The position numbers and the translations under genes are program-made. A stretch of DNA of 28,243 bases from JAWLFY01 sp964462125 (GTDB lineage Bacteria > Planctomycetota > Planctomycetia > Pirellulales > Pirellulaceae): the NCBI GenBank assembly GCA_964462125.1, contig CAYWXT010000045.1:1-28243 (forward strand). Direction: 5' to 3'. This document shows positions 1-9,997 of the stretch, one piece after another. Every line of letters starts with the position of its first letter. Position 1 is the stretch's first letter. The notes under the pieces are model-generated. The model saw only the letters and a program-made list of their open reading frames with translations. It was not told the DNA's origin and ran no database searches.

Positions 1-161
1 GGCAGCGGAAAACGTCCACGCATCGCCACGATCCGGCTCGGCGAGACGGATGTACTTCGAAACGGATGTCGCAGCGGGGAGGACGTAATCCTGGTCAAGA
101 CGCGCCGGCAGCGGAGAACGTCCAGGCATCGTCACGCTCCGCTTCGGCGAGACGGATGTAC
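1..161. repeat. Two diverged copies of a GC-rich repeat
   Basis: Copy 1 (1-55, recognisable to about 65) and copy 2 (107-161) match over 55 bp with about six differences and are spaced 106 bp apart. Copy 1 is about 92% identical over 65 bp to the last unit of the array near 21229-21293, including the shared ending GACGGATGTAC. Both places lie a short distance upstream of a plus-strand gene. The window starts inside copy 1, so more copies may lie to the left. This is seen directly by alignment; function is unknown. Confidence 0.75.
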
Positions 162-164
162 AAT
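159..164 (+). promoter_or_regulatory. Candidate -10 element for the RDD gene
   Basis: TACAAT lies 51 nt before the RDD start codon, and its first half comes from the end of repeat copy 2. No convincing -35 hexamer lies 16-18 nt upstream. The same hexamer occurs just before smpB and on the minus strand before lipA, which slightly raises its credibility. Confidence 0.3.
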
Positions 165-215
165 GGCCAAGCCGTGTACAGACTAGCCCTTCCCCAGTGA
201 CTTCAGAGGTTTCCG

Positions 216-728
216 ATGAGCCAGCAAGCTCCCAATCCGTTCGCGCCGCCGGAATCAGCTCCCGCGGACATGGGTTACATGGCCGGCGGGGTAACGCTCG
301 CTCGGCGCCTGACCCGCTTGGTCGCCGCCATCGTGGACGCGTTGATCACGCTCGTCGTCACCGTGCCACTGTTCATGGCAACTGGTTATATGCAAGGGGC
401 GATGGATGGAACGATCACTTGGGTGGACCAAGTCATCCAGCTGATTCTCGGGATCGTTGTCTTCCTGGCACTGCACGGCTATCTGCTCGCGACGCGAGGG
501 CAATCGATCGGTAAGTTCTTGTTTTCGATCAAGATCGTCGATGCGAACAGTCGTCAGATTCTTCCTTTTGGAAAATTGGTTGGGCTCCGGCTCCTACCGG
601 TCTGGATTGCTTCGTCGCTGCCACTGGTCGGCGGCTTGTTCGCCATGATCGATGTGTTGTTCATTTTTTCCGAACGACGGCAGTGTGTGCATGACCTGAT
701 CGCTGGCACGATTGTGGTGGAAGCGTGA
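216..728 (+). CDS. RDD family membrane protein
   Basis: A 170-residue inner-membrane protein of the RDD family. The family is named for conserved Arg and Asp residues and is mostly uncharacterised; some members have been linked to ion or proton transport. The N-terminus is short and Pro/Ala-rich, with the NPFAPP sequence common in planctomycete membrane proteins. Arg31 and Asp41 (RLTRLVAAIVDALI) form the RDD signature in the first membrane helix (about 33-56). A second helix lies at about 70-93, then the GQSIGKFLFSIKIVD loop typical of the family, a third hydrophobic stretch (about 125-150) and the closing HDLIAGT motif. The start ATG has no strong ribosome site, but an earlier start in this frame is not needed. 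The downstream lactonase is in the same direction about 70 bp later. Substrate unknown. Confidence 0.85.
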   Translation: MSQQAPNPFAPPESAPADMGYMAGGVTLARRLTRLVAAIVDALITLVVTVPLFMATGYMQGAMDGTITWVDQVIQLILGIVVFLALHGYLLATRGQSIGKFLFSIKIVDANSRQILPFGKLVGLRLLPVWIASSLPLVGGLFAMIDVLFIFSERRQCVHDLIAGTIVVEA

Positions 729-745
729 AACGATCGGAACTGTGA

Positions 746-751
746 TACACT
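746..751 (+). promoter_or_regulatory. Candidate -10 element for the lactonase gene
   Basis: TACACT, in the context TGTGATACACTTG, sits 50 nt before the preferred lactonase start at 802. It resembles the TACAAT/TACATT hexamers found ahead of several other genes here. No clear -35 was found, so this is a weak call. Confidence 0.25.
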
Positions 752-801
752 TGGCTGTCTCGCTGTCATCCCGCGCCAAGCCTTGCCCAGGAATTGCACT
801 C

Positions 802-1989
802 ATGATTGCTCGCGTTCGAAGTTGGCTTGCAAGCCGTTCCCGTCGGTCGTTGCTATGGAGTGGCTGTTTCGTTTCGATCTTCTTGATGATGAGGCCTGCG
901 ATGGCGGACCCGGTCGATGTGTGGTTCGGGACGGTCACGCCCGCCGACGGATTGAGCCAGGGCATCTATCACGCCCGCTTCGACAGCGATTCGGGGGAAC
1001 TCTCCGACGTGATGTTGGCGGCGGAAGTCAGCAATCCCGGGTTTTTGGCACTGCATCCCGGCGGTGACGTTTTGTACTCGACCGGAAGTCGCGACGGTGC
1101 CCCTTCCGTTTCCGCCTTCCGGATTGTTCCCGGCGAACACCACTCGTCGCTGGAGTTTTTGAATTCGCAGGAGATTGGCGATGGGGGCGCTGCCCACTTG
1201 TCGACCGATCGTGACGGCAAGGTGTTGTTGACGGCCCAGTACGGTGGTGGTTCGACCGCGATCTTTCCGCTCGCCGAAGACGGATCGATCGGTCCGCGTG
1301 CGAAGTTGGCCAAGCACGAAGGGGGCTCCGGGGTGGTCCAGCGCCGCCAGGAGAGCCCGCACGCTCATTGGGTCGGCACCTCGCCAGAGAATCGGTTCGC
1401 TTTCGTCCCGGACTTGGGGCTGGACAAGGTGGTGATTTACAAGCTCGATGTGGACGCGCCCGAGCTTTCACCCCACGGCTTCGGTGAGTGCCCTCCCGGC
1501 GGCGGCCCGCGGCACATGAAGTTCCATCCCAACGGGGAGGTCATTTACGTCTTGAACGAACTCTCGCTGTCGGTCACTGCGTTCGGCTATGATGCGGAAG
1601 CGGGGACGATGACGCCGTTTCAGACCATTGAAACGCTGCCGGAGGAGGTCAAGGCGAAGGAGATCTTCAACAGCGCCTCGGAGATTCGGGTACACCAGAG
1701 TGGCAAGTTCGTCTATTCAGCCAACCGTGGCAACGACACCGTCACCGCCTTCCGGATCGATCCGGACACGCACGAATTGACTCTGATTGAGCGGGAGCCG
1801 ATTCGGGGCGGATGGCCGCGGAATTTCAACATTGACCCGAGCGGGAAATGGCTGCTCGCTGCAGGTCGCGACAGCAACACCGTCGCGGTCTTCGCGATCG
1901 ATGGTGAATCGGGCGAATTGACCTACACCCGCGAGATGGCAATGGTCCCCACCCCGATCTGCGTGCTGTTCGGAAATGGCGGCCATTGA
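802..1989 (+). CDS. Secreted lactonase-family beta-propeller protein (6-phosphogluconolactonase-like)
   Basis: A 395-residue protein of the YbhE/Pgl-type lactonase family, a seven-bladed propeller whose best-known member hydrolyses 6-phosphogluconolactone. Family signs are the N-terminal VWFGTVT strand, repeats of the form HPGGDVLYSTG / HPNGEVIYVLNE / HQSGKFVYSANRG / DPSGKWLLAAG spaced about one blade apart, and the C-terminal PTPICVLF. The frame is open from 712, but the ATG at 802 is preferred. It gives a basic N-terminus (MIARVRSWLASRSRRS), a hydrophobic core and an Ala-Met-Ala cleavage-like site, that is, a signal peptide. Export would separate it from cytosolic pentose-phosphate metabolism, so the real substrate may be another sugar lactone. 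The stop is 5 bp from the end of the convergent haem-protein gene, with no room for a separate terminator. Confidence 0.85.
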   Translation: MIARVRSWLASRSRRSLLWSGCFVSIFLMMRPAMADPVDVWFGTVTPADGLSQGIYHARFDSDSGELSDVMLAAEVSNPGFLALHPGGDVLYSTGSRDGAPSVSAFRIVPGEHHSSLEFLNSQEIGDGGAAHLSTDRDGKVLLTAQYGGGSTAIFPLAEDGSIGPRAKLAKHEGGSGVVQRRQESPHAHWVGTSPENRFAFVPDLGLDKVVIYKLDVDAPELSPHGFGECPPGGGPRHMKFHPNGEVIYVLNELSLSVTAFGYDAEAGTMTPFQTIETLPEEVKAKEIFNSASEIRVHQSGKFVYSANRGNDTVTAFRIDPDTHELTLIEREPIRGGWPRNFNIDPSGKWLLAAGRDSNTVAVFAIDGESGELTYTREMAMVPTPICVLFGNGGH

Positions 1990-1994
1990 TGGCG

Positions 1995-4900
1995 TCAGGA
2001 CCTCTTCTGGAGCGTCATCAGGTATTCGACGATGTCGATCAGGCCTTGTTGGCCGGTGGCGTGGTGCAGGTCCCCTGGCATGATCGAGGTTTCGCTCTTT
2101 TTCATCTCCTCGATTTCAGCTCGATCGATTTCGTGGTCGATCGCTTCAACGTCCCGGATCAAGATCTTGTCGTCGGTTTCGGACATTTTTAGGCCCGTGA
2201 CGACGCGGCCGGTTTCGAGCAGCACGACGTAGCTCTCGTAGTTATGGCTGATCCCGGCGTTGGGATCGAGGATTGACGTCAGCATGGCTTCGCGAGAGAG
2301 CTTGCTGCCGATCTCTGACAGGTCGGGCCCCACCTCTTTGCCGAACTGGTCGACGATGTGGCAATTGCTGCAGGTGCCGGTGGAACGAAAGAGTTTCAAA
2401 CCGCGCTCCACCTGCCCCTTCATTTGGGCAAGTTCACTCAAGGGGGGCAGCGGTTCCTGGTTCGGTTGCTGGGGCAGCGGCAACAGCTCCGCGGCCCGTT
2501 CTTGCACCGCCTTGTCGTTCGCTTCGGAAAGGAGGCCTGCAGCGAGCAGTCGCGTATCGCCGGGCAGGGCATCGGCGGCAGCGAATTCGAGCAATCGTTC
2601 GGCGCCTAAATTGTTCTTGGCCATGCCGCGGACCGCGGCGGCACGGATTTCATAAGGACGGCTTTCGTCTTGAACAACTTCGCCGAGGATGTTGTTGCTG
2701 CGTCCGTTGCCCAGGAACCCCAGCAAGGTCGCGGTCCGAATGGCTGTCTTCGGGTCCTCGCTGCGGACCAACCGGCGCAGTCGCTTCGGTCCGTTATCCC
2801 GAGCGGACACCATCCGGGTCGCTTCCACGGCATCGGAGTCGAGCTCCGGTTTGAACATCATCCGCTCGACCGCTTCGGCCGCCCCCTCGGGTTGAAACCG
2901 CTTGATCAGTTTCAAGAATTCGGAAGTTCCTTCGTGGCGTTTGATATGCCGAGCGATCGCATTGTTCACGAACCGGTGTTCGGCAAGCTTCGACCCGTTT
3001 GCCCGCTCGACCGAGCGGGCGATGATCGCATCGCGTCGCGCCTGGGCGTCGCTGTCGGTTCCCTGTGCTTGTTCGGACGCCTCTCGGTAGACGGCCAGCA
3101 GTCGTTTGACCGCGGTGGAGCGATCCTTGGCGTTGTGATATTCGAAACTGCGAAAGTAACGGTCGGTTTCGTGCAGCGGCAGGGTCTCGTCGGCGACGAT
3201 GGTGATCAGCGCTCCGGCGGCCTGGGGGGCGCGGGTTCGCCAGACGATGTCGCGGCCGGCGGGTGTGTTCCAATCGCCGCCAATTTGTTTCAGCCATGCG
3301 TCGTAGCACTCCCTGGCCCGAAGGTCGCTGCCGATTCCGAGTGCCTCCAGGTACCACCGGTCTTGGCCGTCGTGCGCTGCGGCGAGTGTTGCCCAGACCT
3401 CGGGCATCGTTTCCGACGGATCAAAACGCAGGGCCACCGCGAGTTCGCGGCGGACTTCGGGGGAGGCGTCGTCGGCGGCGCTGGCGCAGGCGACCGAGGG
3501 GACCAGACCGATCTGCTTCGCCAGCCGGATCGCGGTGATGCGAATGTCGGGGTCGGCATCGGCGAGCGCCTGTTGCACGTAGTGTTCGCCGCGGCCGTCG
3601 ATTTTGCCCAGCAACCACAGGGCCCGCGCCCGCAGGCGAGGATTCTCGTCGTCGTACAGTTGAAGCAGCGCCGGTTCGGCGGCGTTGCCCATCTCGTGCA
3701 GCGCCATCCAGGCACGGTAGCGGACCGAACGGGCGGGGTTTCGCAGCGCTTCGACTGCCCCTTCGGCGGTGTCGAAGTCAAAGGTTGGAATCTGGTAAGC
3801 CACGTCCGGCGGTGCGATGCGGAACAGCCGGCCGCGGTCGAGGTCGCCCTGTCGGTGACCCCCGACGCCGGGATCGTACCAGTCGGTGACGAACAGTGAG
3901 CCATCGGGGGCGACACAGACATCGGCGGGGCGGAACCAGTCATCGTTGGTTCCCGTGAGGAGCGGTTCGATGGTGGCGGTGTAGCCTGCCCCGTCGCGCT
4001 TCGTCGGATAAGCCCGCACCACGTTGGGTCCCGGGTCGCAATGAACGACCTGGTCCCAAAAGCGTTCGGGGAGCAGGCGGCCTTCGTAGACGCAGATCCC
4101 AGAGGGGGAGCCGGCGCCGGTTTGCAGCAGGTTGGGGACGACGCCGGGGTCGTTCAGGTGCCAATGCTGCAGCGGAACTTCGTCCTCCAGCGTGATCCGG
4201 TCCTCTCGCCATCCGGCGCCGGTCAATTCATCGCGATAGCCGTAATTGCCGTGCTCCATCACAAAGTTGATGCGGGTGCCGCGGTTGCCGTCGTCGTCAT
4301 TGTCGCTTTGCCACAAGGTGCCGAACGAATCGACGGTCGTTTCATAGTTGTTGCGAAAGTTATGGGCCAGGACCTCGAAGTTGCTACCGTCCAGATCGCA
4401 GCGGAAGGGCATGCCGCCGTAAAAGGGGGAGCCGTTATCGACGACCGGGCGGCCATGGATGTCGACTACAGTTTCGCCGTCGGCGTCTTTCACCTGGCGG
4501 CCGGTGTTGCCAAAGTTGAAATAAAACTTGCCGTCGGGCCCGAAGATGAATGAGTGGGCGGAATGGTCGTGTTGTGGTTGGCCCGTTTCGGTGAACATCG
4601 CTTCTTTGCGATCGGCCACGTCATCGCCGTCATCATCGATCAGCCGCCAGAGGGTCGGTGAGGCGGAGACGATGACTTCGGTGCCGTGGTCGGTGGGAAG
4701 GACGCAGATTCCCATCGCCGAGTCGATGTCGCGGCCTTGGTAAAACGTTTTCACTTCGTCCGCGACGCCATCGCCGGTGGTGTCTTCGAGGATCAGGATC
4801 TGGTCACCTTCCTCGCGGGAGCCATTGTTGCTGCGGTAGTTCATCACCTCGCAGACCCAGACCCGTCCGCGATCGTCGATGTCCAAGTTGGTCAGGCTTC

Positions 4901-6053
4901 GCAAGTCGGGTTCGCTGGCGACGAGGGTGGCTTGCAGTCCCGGGGCGACGGTGAGCCCTGCGATTGCCGCGGCCGGATCGCGTGGGTCTGCCCCCTGCGT
5001 TTCCGATTCGGCTGCGGCTCCCTCGGAGGTTTCAGGGCCCTCCGACTCGTCCTCCTGATTCTCTGTTTCCTCCGACTCATCGTCCTCCTTGTCACCCGGG
5101 GTCACGCTGAATTCTTCGACGATGCGGTCGGGTGAAAAATCCTCGGGGGGATCGAAGTCTTGGTTGGCCAGCAGTTTTGGCAGATCGACCGGTTCGGGAT
5201 CGGAGCCTTGCGGTTCGATCGTGTCGCCGGCGGTCCAGCGAATCGCGTTGGTCACCACCCGGCGAAAGGACTCATTGCCCCAGTTCCAATGGAAGTGGCC
5301 GCCGGTGAACCCGAAGGAGCGTCCGCCGTCGGGGCGGTCGTAGGTCCATGCGACCGTCTGCATCTCGCCAGCCGCGACGCTTTTGCGAACCGCCGGGTTG
5401 CCACTGTGATGACCGTCGGGGCGGCGCATCGTTGATTCCGGGGCGACGGCGGCCAGGATCGGGGTCACGCCCGAATCCTTGAACCGCAGATGAAAGTACC
5501 ATTCGTCGTTGGCGGAAAAGGGTTCGACGCCGCGGGTGATGGGGTGATCGGGAAGCGAGTCGAACTCGGCGACCCAGTGCGGGTTGACGCTCCAATTGAT
5601 TTCGAAGTGCCCGCCGAGCAGGTCGAGCCAATCGTCCCCCGGCTCGCCCGGCACCATTTCGACGGCGTAATGCAGGCAGACGAAGCCGCTGCCGTCGGCT
5701 AACTTTTCGCGGAGCTCATCGCGGTGGTCCATCGCCACATGCCGGCCGCCGCCATCGGCATAGATCACGATCGAGTCGGCTCGCTCGATCAAGCGGCGGT
5801 CCTCCGGCCAGCCCTGCACGACGGTGGCGTCGATCTCGGGGTTGCTCGACTCAAGTGCTTCCTCCAGGATTTTGAGCCCGGCGTAATGTTCGTGGGCGCC
5901 GTAGCCGTGCGACTGGGGGCCGGCGATCATGAGAATCTCAATCGAGTCACCCTTGGCCGCCTCGTCGGCATCGGGCGCTGAATCGGCGCCGGCGGCGCGG
6001 GCGGTTGTCGCCACCACGATGGCGGCCGACAGGAGCAGGCATGAACGGAGCAT
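1995..6053 (-). CDS. Secreted ThuA / PVC-type dehydrogenase / HEAT-like / cytochrome c fusion protein
   Basis: A 1352-residue exported fusion of a kind common in planctomycetes. After a signal peptide (MLRSCLLLSAAIVVATT), residues about 37-270 form a ThuA-like trehalose-utilisation fold (MIAGPQSHGYGAHEHYAGL, later GGHFHWNWGNE). A strongly acidic Asp/Glu linker follows (about 315-355). Then comes a PVC-type membrane-bound dehydrogenase propeller (about 365-780) opening with VAPGLQATLVASEPDL and containing NFGNTGRQVKD and FVTDWYDPGVGGH. HEAT-like helical repeats occupy about 790-1190. A C-terminal cytochrome c domain has CSNCH at 1228-1232 and a likely axial Met near 1325 (SIMPGDL). The start is supported by GAGG about nine bases upstream. 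It probably oxidises or processes a sugar-derived compound in the periplasm and passes electrons to haem; substrate is not readable from sequence. Confidence 0.88.
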   Translation of the reverse strand: MLRSCLLLSAAIVVATTARAAGADSAPDADEAAKGDSIEILMIAGPQSHGYGAHEHYAGLKILEEALESSNPEIDATVVQGWPEDRRLIERADSIVIYADGGGRHVAMDHRDELREKLADGSGFVCLHYAVEMVPGEPGDDWLDLLGGHFEINWSVNPHWVAEFDSLPDHPITRGVEPFSANDEWYFHLRFKDSGVTPILAAVAPESTMRRPDGHHSGNPAVRKSVAAGEMQTVAWTYDRPDGGRSFGFTGGHFHWNWGNESFRRVVTNAIRWTAGDTIEPQGSDPEPVDLPKLLANQDFDPPEDFSPDRIVEEFSVTPGDKEDDESEETENQEDESEGPETSEGAAAESETQGADPRDPAAAIAGLTVAPGLQATLVASEPDLRSLTNLDIDDRGRVWVCEVMNYRSNNGSREEGDQILILEDTTGDGVADEVKTFYQGRDIDSAMGICVLPTDHGTEVIVSASPTLWRLIDDDGDDVADRKEAMFTETGQPQHDHSAHSFIFGPDGKFYFNFGNTGRQVKDADGETVVDIHGRPVVDNGSPFYGGMPFRCDLDGSNFEVLAHNFRNNYETTVDSFGTLWQSDNDDDGNRGTRINFVMEHGNYGYRDELTGAGWREDRITLEDEVPLQHWHLNDPGVVPNLLQTGAGSPSGICVYEGRLLPERFWDQVVHCDPGPNVVRAYPTKRDGAGYTATIEPLLTGTNDDWFRPADVCVAPDGSLFVTDWYDPGVGGHRQGDLDRGRLFRIAPPDVAYQIPTFDFDTAEGAVEALRNPARSVRYRAWMALHEMGNAAEPALLQLYDDENPRLRARALWLLGKIDGRGEHYVQQALADADPDIRITAIRLAKQIGLVPSVACASAADDASPEVRRELAVALRFDPSETMPEVWATLAAAHDGQDRWYLEALGIGSDLRARECYDAWLKQIGGDWNTPAGRDIVWRTRAPQAAGALITIVADETLPLHETDRYFRSFEYHNAKDRSTAVKRLLAVYREASEQAQGTDSDAQARRDAIIARSVERANGSKLAEHRFVNNAIARHIKRHEGTSEFLKLIKRFQPEGAAEAVERMMFKPELDSDAVEATRMVSARDNGPKRLRRLVRSEDPKTAIRTATLLGFLGNGRSNNILGEVVQDESRPYEIRAAAVRGMAKNNLGAERLLEFAAADALPGDTRLLAAGLLSEANDKAVQERAAELLPLPQQPNQEPLPPLSELAQMKGQVERGLKLFRSTGTCSNCHIVDQFGKEVGPDLSEIGSKLSREAMLTSILDPNAGISHNYESYVVLLETGRVVTGLKMSETDDKILIRDVEAIDHEIDRAEIEEMKKSETSIMPGDLHHATGQQGLIDIVEYLMTLQKRS

Positions 6054-6302
6054 ACGGACCGATCCTCAATTCCTGGTGAGTGGCGTCGAAAGCGTCAATA
6101 CCTCCCCGGCAGCACGGAGGTTCAGCCCCTAGTGTAACCGGCGCGGGGGCGTTAGGAACGCCGGGAGATCCCGCCGGGGGCGGTGCGTTCCGTCGGGTTT
6201 CCGTCCGGTTTCAAGCCCTGGGTCCGCGGGCGGGTGTCAGCTACATTGACCAGCCCGCGTGAATGGACGTTTCTCGACCCGCCAACCCCGGTTTGACTTC
6301 CC
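6054..6302. other. Divergent intergenic region between the haem fusion gene and leuB
   Basis: This 249-bp region holds the starts of two divergent transcripts. A perfect 6-bp hairpin (GGCGTT / AACGCC, loop AGG) lies at 6148-6162. TACATT at 6242-6247, 55 nt before leuB, is a -10 candidate. No small gene is supported. No leader-peptide attenuator with Leu codon runs was found, although leuB would be a natural target for one. Confidence 0.5.
6242..6247 (+). promoter_or_regulatory. Candidate -10 element for leuB-cdsA-tatD
   Basis: TACATT in the context CAGCTACATTG, 55 nt before the TTG start of leuB. It fits the loose TAC(A/T)(A/C)T-like pattern seen before smpB, lipA and others. No recognisable -35 box. 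Confidence 0.25.
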
Positions 6303-7375
<1,073 letters not shown>

Positions 7376-7379
<4 letters not shown>

Positions 7380-8395
7380 TCACAACGTGGGTGGCCCTGC
7401 TGATCGACGCGCCCGAAATGCCGGACGGAGTGTGGCTGACCACGGGCACCTACCTGTTGTTGGCGGTGATCTTGGCGGCGCTGTTGATCGCCACGATTGT
7501 GGGCCAGGTCTTGGCCCGCCGCGAAAGCTTGGGGATCGAAACGGCGGTCGTCCGTCGTTTCAACGTCAAGATCCGCGTTTGGTGGACGATGGCGGCGATC
7601 TTCGTGCTTGCGTTCCTGCTGCACCGCATCGGCGTGGTCGTGCTGTTCTTTTTGGTTTCTTTCTGGGCGCTCCGAGAGTTCATCTCGATGACGCCCACCC
7701 GTCGCGGCGATCATCGGACGCTGTTTTGGATCTTCTTCGTCTTCACGCCGCTGCAATATGTCCTGATCGGGCTGGGCAGTGCGTATTACGACTATTACAG
7801 CATCATGATTCCGGTCTATGCCAGCTTGTTCATTCCGGCGCGGGCAGCGATCGCCGGTGACTACAAGCGATTTCTCGAACGGAGCGCGAAGATTCAAGCC
7901 GGCCTGTTGATTTGCGTCTATTCGCTCAGCCATGCCCCGGCACTGCTCGATCTGAGCCTGGTCCGGACCGGTGGCGCTCCGTGGCGCGGCAGCAACGTCA
8001 GCCTGTTGGTCTTCTTCGTGCTCATCGCCCAGCTCTCGCTGGTGCTTGAACGGGGCTGGAGCAGGCTCGCCGGCCGTCACGTGATCGCTGAGAAGATCAA
8101 CGCCTCCCGGACGTGGGAAGGGGTGTTCGGCTCGATGGTCACCACCGGCTTGATCGCCGCGGTGTTCTACTGGGCGACCCCCTTTTATCCTTGGGAAGCC
8201 GGCATCATGGGGGCTGTTGTCACGATTATGGCCGGGGCTGGGGCGTTGACGATGAGCGCGATCAAACGCGATCGTGGCGTGCATGACACCGGGACCCTGG
8301 TCCAAGGCCACGCGGGGGTGCTCGACCAGATCGACAGCATTTGTTTCGCCGCCCCGATCTTTTATCACCTCACTCGCTTTTTCTTCACCGCATGA
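7376..8395 (+). CDS. cdsA: Phosphatidate cytidylyltransferase
   Basis: A 339-residue polytopic membrane enzyme making CDP-diacylglycerol from phosphatidic acid and CTP, the branch point to anionic phospholipids and phosphatidylethanolamine. Several hydrophobic helices run through the protein. The C-terminal CdsA signature is clear: the SASRTWEG segment (family S-x-x-R-T-x-E-G) and the SAIKRDRGVHDTG...GHAGVLDQIDS region (family S-x-x-K-R-x-x-x-x-K-D, G-H-G-G-x-x-D-R-x-D). It has small departures: HDTG replaces the usual KD, and QID the usual RID. These changes at the usual catalytic Asp/Arg region are worth noting; they recur in some divergent CdsA proteins. The start overlaps the leuB stop and the end overlaps the tatD start, each as ATGA, giving a tightly packed three-gene operon. 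Confidence 0.88.
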
Positions 8396-9171
8396 GCCTG
8401 CCGCTGTTCGATACCCACGCTCACCTCAACCTCGATGCCTTTGATGGGATCGTCGACGCGGTGGTTGGCCGAGCCCGCGACGCTGGGCTGGTTGGCATCA
8501 CCGTGATCGGGACCGACGCGGAGTCGAGCCAGATTGCTTGTGATTTGGCCGCCGACTATCCCGGGTTCCTGCACGCCGCGGTCGGCATTCAACCCAACTC
8601 GGTCGCCCACGCCGGTGACGCGGATTGGCGGACGATCGAAGCGTTGGCCGCCTTTCCCGGGGTCCGCGGCATCGGTGAGACGGGGCTAGATTGCTACTGG
8701 GAGGAGACGCCGCTGCAAGCCCAGGCCGACTACTTCGATCGCCACATTCAACTGGCACGGCAGACCGGTTTGCCGATGGTGATTCACATGCGCGACAGCG
8801 GCGAGCTGATCGTGGAACAACTGCGGCGGCAAACGTCGCTGCCAGCGGGTGTGATGCACTCATTCACCGGCGACTGGCCGCTCGCCGAAGCTTGTTTAGC
8901 ACTCGGTCTCTCGCTCAGCTTTGCCGGGATGGTGACGTTCAAGAACAACCAGGTCTTGCGGGAGGTCGCCCAGCGGGTGCCGGAGGATCGCCTGCTGGTA
9001 GAAACCGACTCGCCCTACCTGAGCCCGGAACCGCTGCGCGGTCGGCGGCCCAATGAACCGGCCCGGGTCGAGCATATCCTCCGCTGCCTGGCCAGCGTTC
9101 GCGGCGTGACACCGGAGTATCTGGCGGAGGTCACCACGGCCAACGCGAAGCGGTTCTTTCAGTTGCGGTAA
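8392..9171 (+). CDS. tatD: TatD family metal-dependent hydrolase
   Basis: A 259-residue TIM-barrel hydrolase of the TatD family. Members act as metal-dependent 3'-5' exonucleases on DNA or as D-aminoacyl-tRNA deacylase-like enzymes; the exact role cannot be fixed here. Metal ligands visible are DTHAHLNL near the N-terminus, the conserved Glu in GIGETGLDCYW, the His in MVIHMRDSG, the His in MHSFTGDW, and the Asp in LLVETDSPYLSPEP. The frame is open 17 codons further upstream, but the ATG at 8392 gives the canonical SLPLFDTHAHL N-terminus and overlaps the cdsA stop by 4 bp. The gene runs 13 bp into the convergent ADP-ribosylglycohydrolase gene. Confidence 0.93.
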   Translation: MSLPLFDTHAHLNLDAFDGIVDAVVGRARDAGLVGITVIGTDAESSQIACDLAADYPGFLHAAVGIQPNSVAHAGDADWRTIEALAAFPGVRGIGETGLDCYWEETPLQAQADYFDRHIQLARQTGLPMVIHMRDSGELIVEQLRRQTSLPAGVMHSFTGDWPLAEACLALGLSLSFAGMVTFKNNQVLREVAQRVPEDRLLVETDSPYLSPEPLRGRRPNEPARVEHILRCLASVRGVTPEYLAEVTTANAKRFFQLR

Positions 9172-9926
9172 CGTCGATTGAACTCCTCCACCACCCCCCG
9201 CAGCTGGTGGTCCAAACGATCCATTGCGTTTTTTTCGATCGACGCGGGCACGCCCCAATAGGCATCCGCGATGCCGCCCGCAATGCAAGCCATCGTGTCG
9301 GCGTCACCGCCCAAGGAGACGGCGTTGCGAACGGCATCCTCGAAGTTTTCCGCTTCCAGAAACGCACAAATGGATTCCGGGACCGATCCCTGGCAGGAGA
9401 TATCAAACTCGTAGGTCTCACGGACCTCGTCGAGCGGCTTTGTCAGGTCGTAACCGAAAGTTTCCACGATCTGGTCGTAGATCTCCTGCTTGTCGCGGCC
9501 AGTGCGAGCGAGAAAGATGGCGACGGCGGTGGCTTGCGCGCCGCGGATCCCTTCCGGGTGGTCGTGGGTCACGGCCGCGATCCGGGCGGCATTTCGCATG
9601 ACGTCGTCCACGGAATCGTACGCGAAGCCCACGGCGCTGACCCGCATCGCGGCGCCGTTGCCCCAGCTGTGGTAAGGTTCCCGGCGGCGCTGCATCGCCC
9701 AATCGAGGAAAGCTCCCCCATAGCCGGCATGCGGGTAGCGATCGACGTAGGCGTGCAAGGTGTCGACCAGATCGAGTTGGTGCAAAATCGACTCCGCAAC
9801 CGCGAGCGTCAACACCGTGTCGTCGGTGAAGCGGTTGGAGGGACCGAACAGACGAAACTGCTTCGTTTTCGTTCCCGCACCCTCATGGATCGACCCGATG
9901 ATGTCTCCGGCAATTGCCCCGATCAT
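9159..9926 (-). CDS. ADP-ribosylglycohydrolase family protein (DraG-like)
   Basis: A 255-residue, probably cytosolic enzyme of the ADP-ribosylglycohydrolase family, which removes ADP-ribose from modified proteins or small molecules using two Mg ions. Diagnostic segments are the N-terminal GAIAGDIIGS, the metal-binding FTDDTVLTLA, the HDHPEGIRGAQA segment, and the C-terminal SLGGDADTMACIAGG with its D-x-D-T ligands; all acidic ligands are present. The start has an AGGG sequence at suitable distance. It overlaps tatD tail-to-tail by 13 bp. No ADP-ribosyltransferase partner is found nearby, so DraG-type nitrogenase regulation is not implied; a general de-ADP-ribosylation or detoxifying role is equally possible. 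Confidence 0.93.
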   Translation of the reverse strand: MIGAIAGDIIGSIHEGAGTKTKQFRLFGPSNRFTDDTVLTLAVAESILHQLDLVDTLHAYVDRYPHAGYGGAFLDWAMQRRREPYHSWGNGAAMRVSAVGFAYDSVDDVMRNAARIAAVTHDHPEGIRGAQATAVAIFLARTGRDKQEIYDQIVETFGYDLTKPLDEVRETYEFDISCQGSVPESICAFLEAENFEDAVRNAVSLGGDADTMACIAGGIADAYWGVPASIEKNAMDRLDHQLRGVVEEFNRRYRN

Positions 9927-9997
9927 GCTTTTTCATCCCTGGCCATCGGTCATCCGCTGCGGTCAGCGAGTCACCAGTTTTTTCAACAGCGTTCCTT

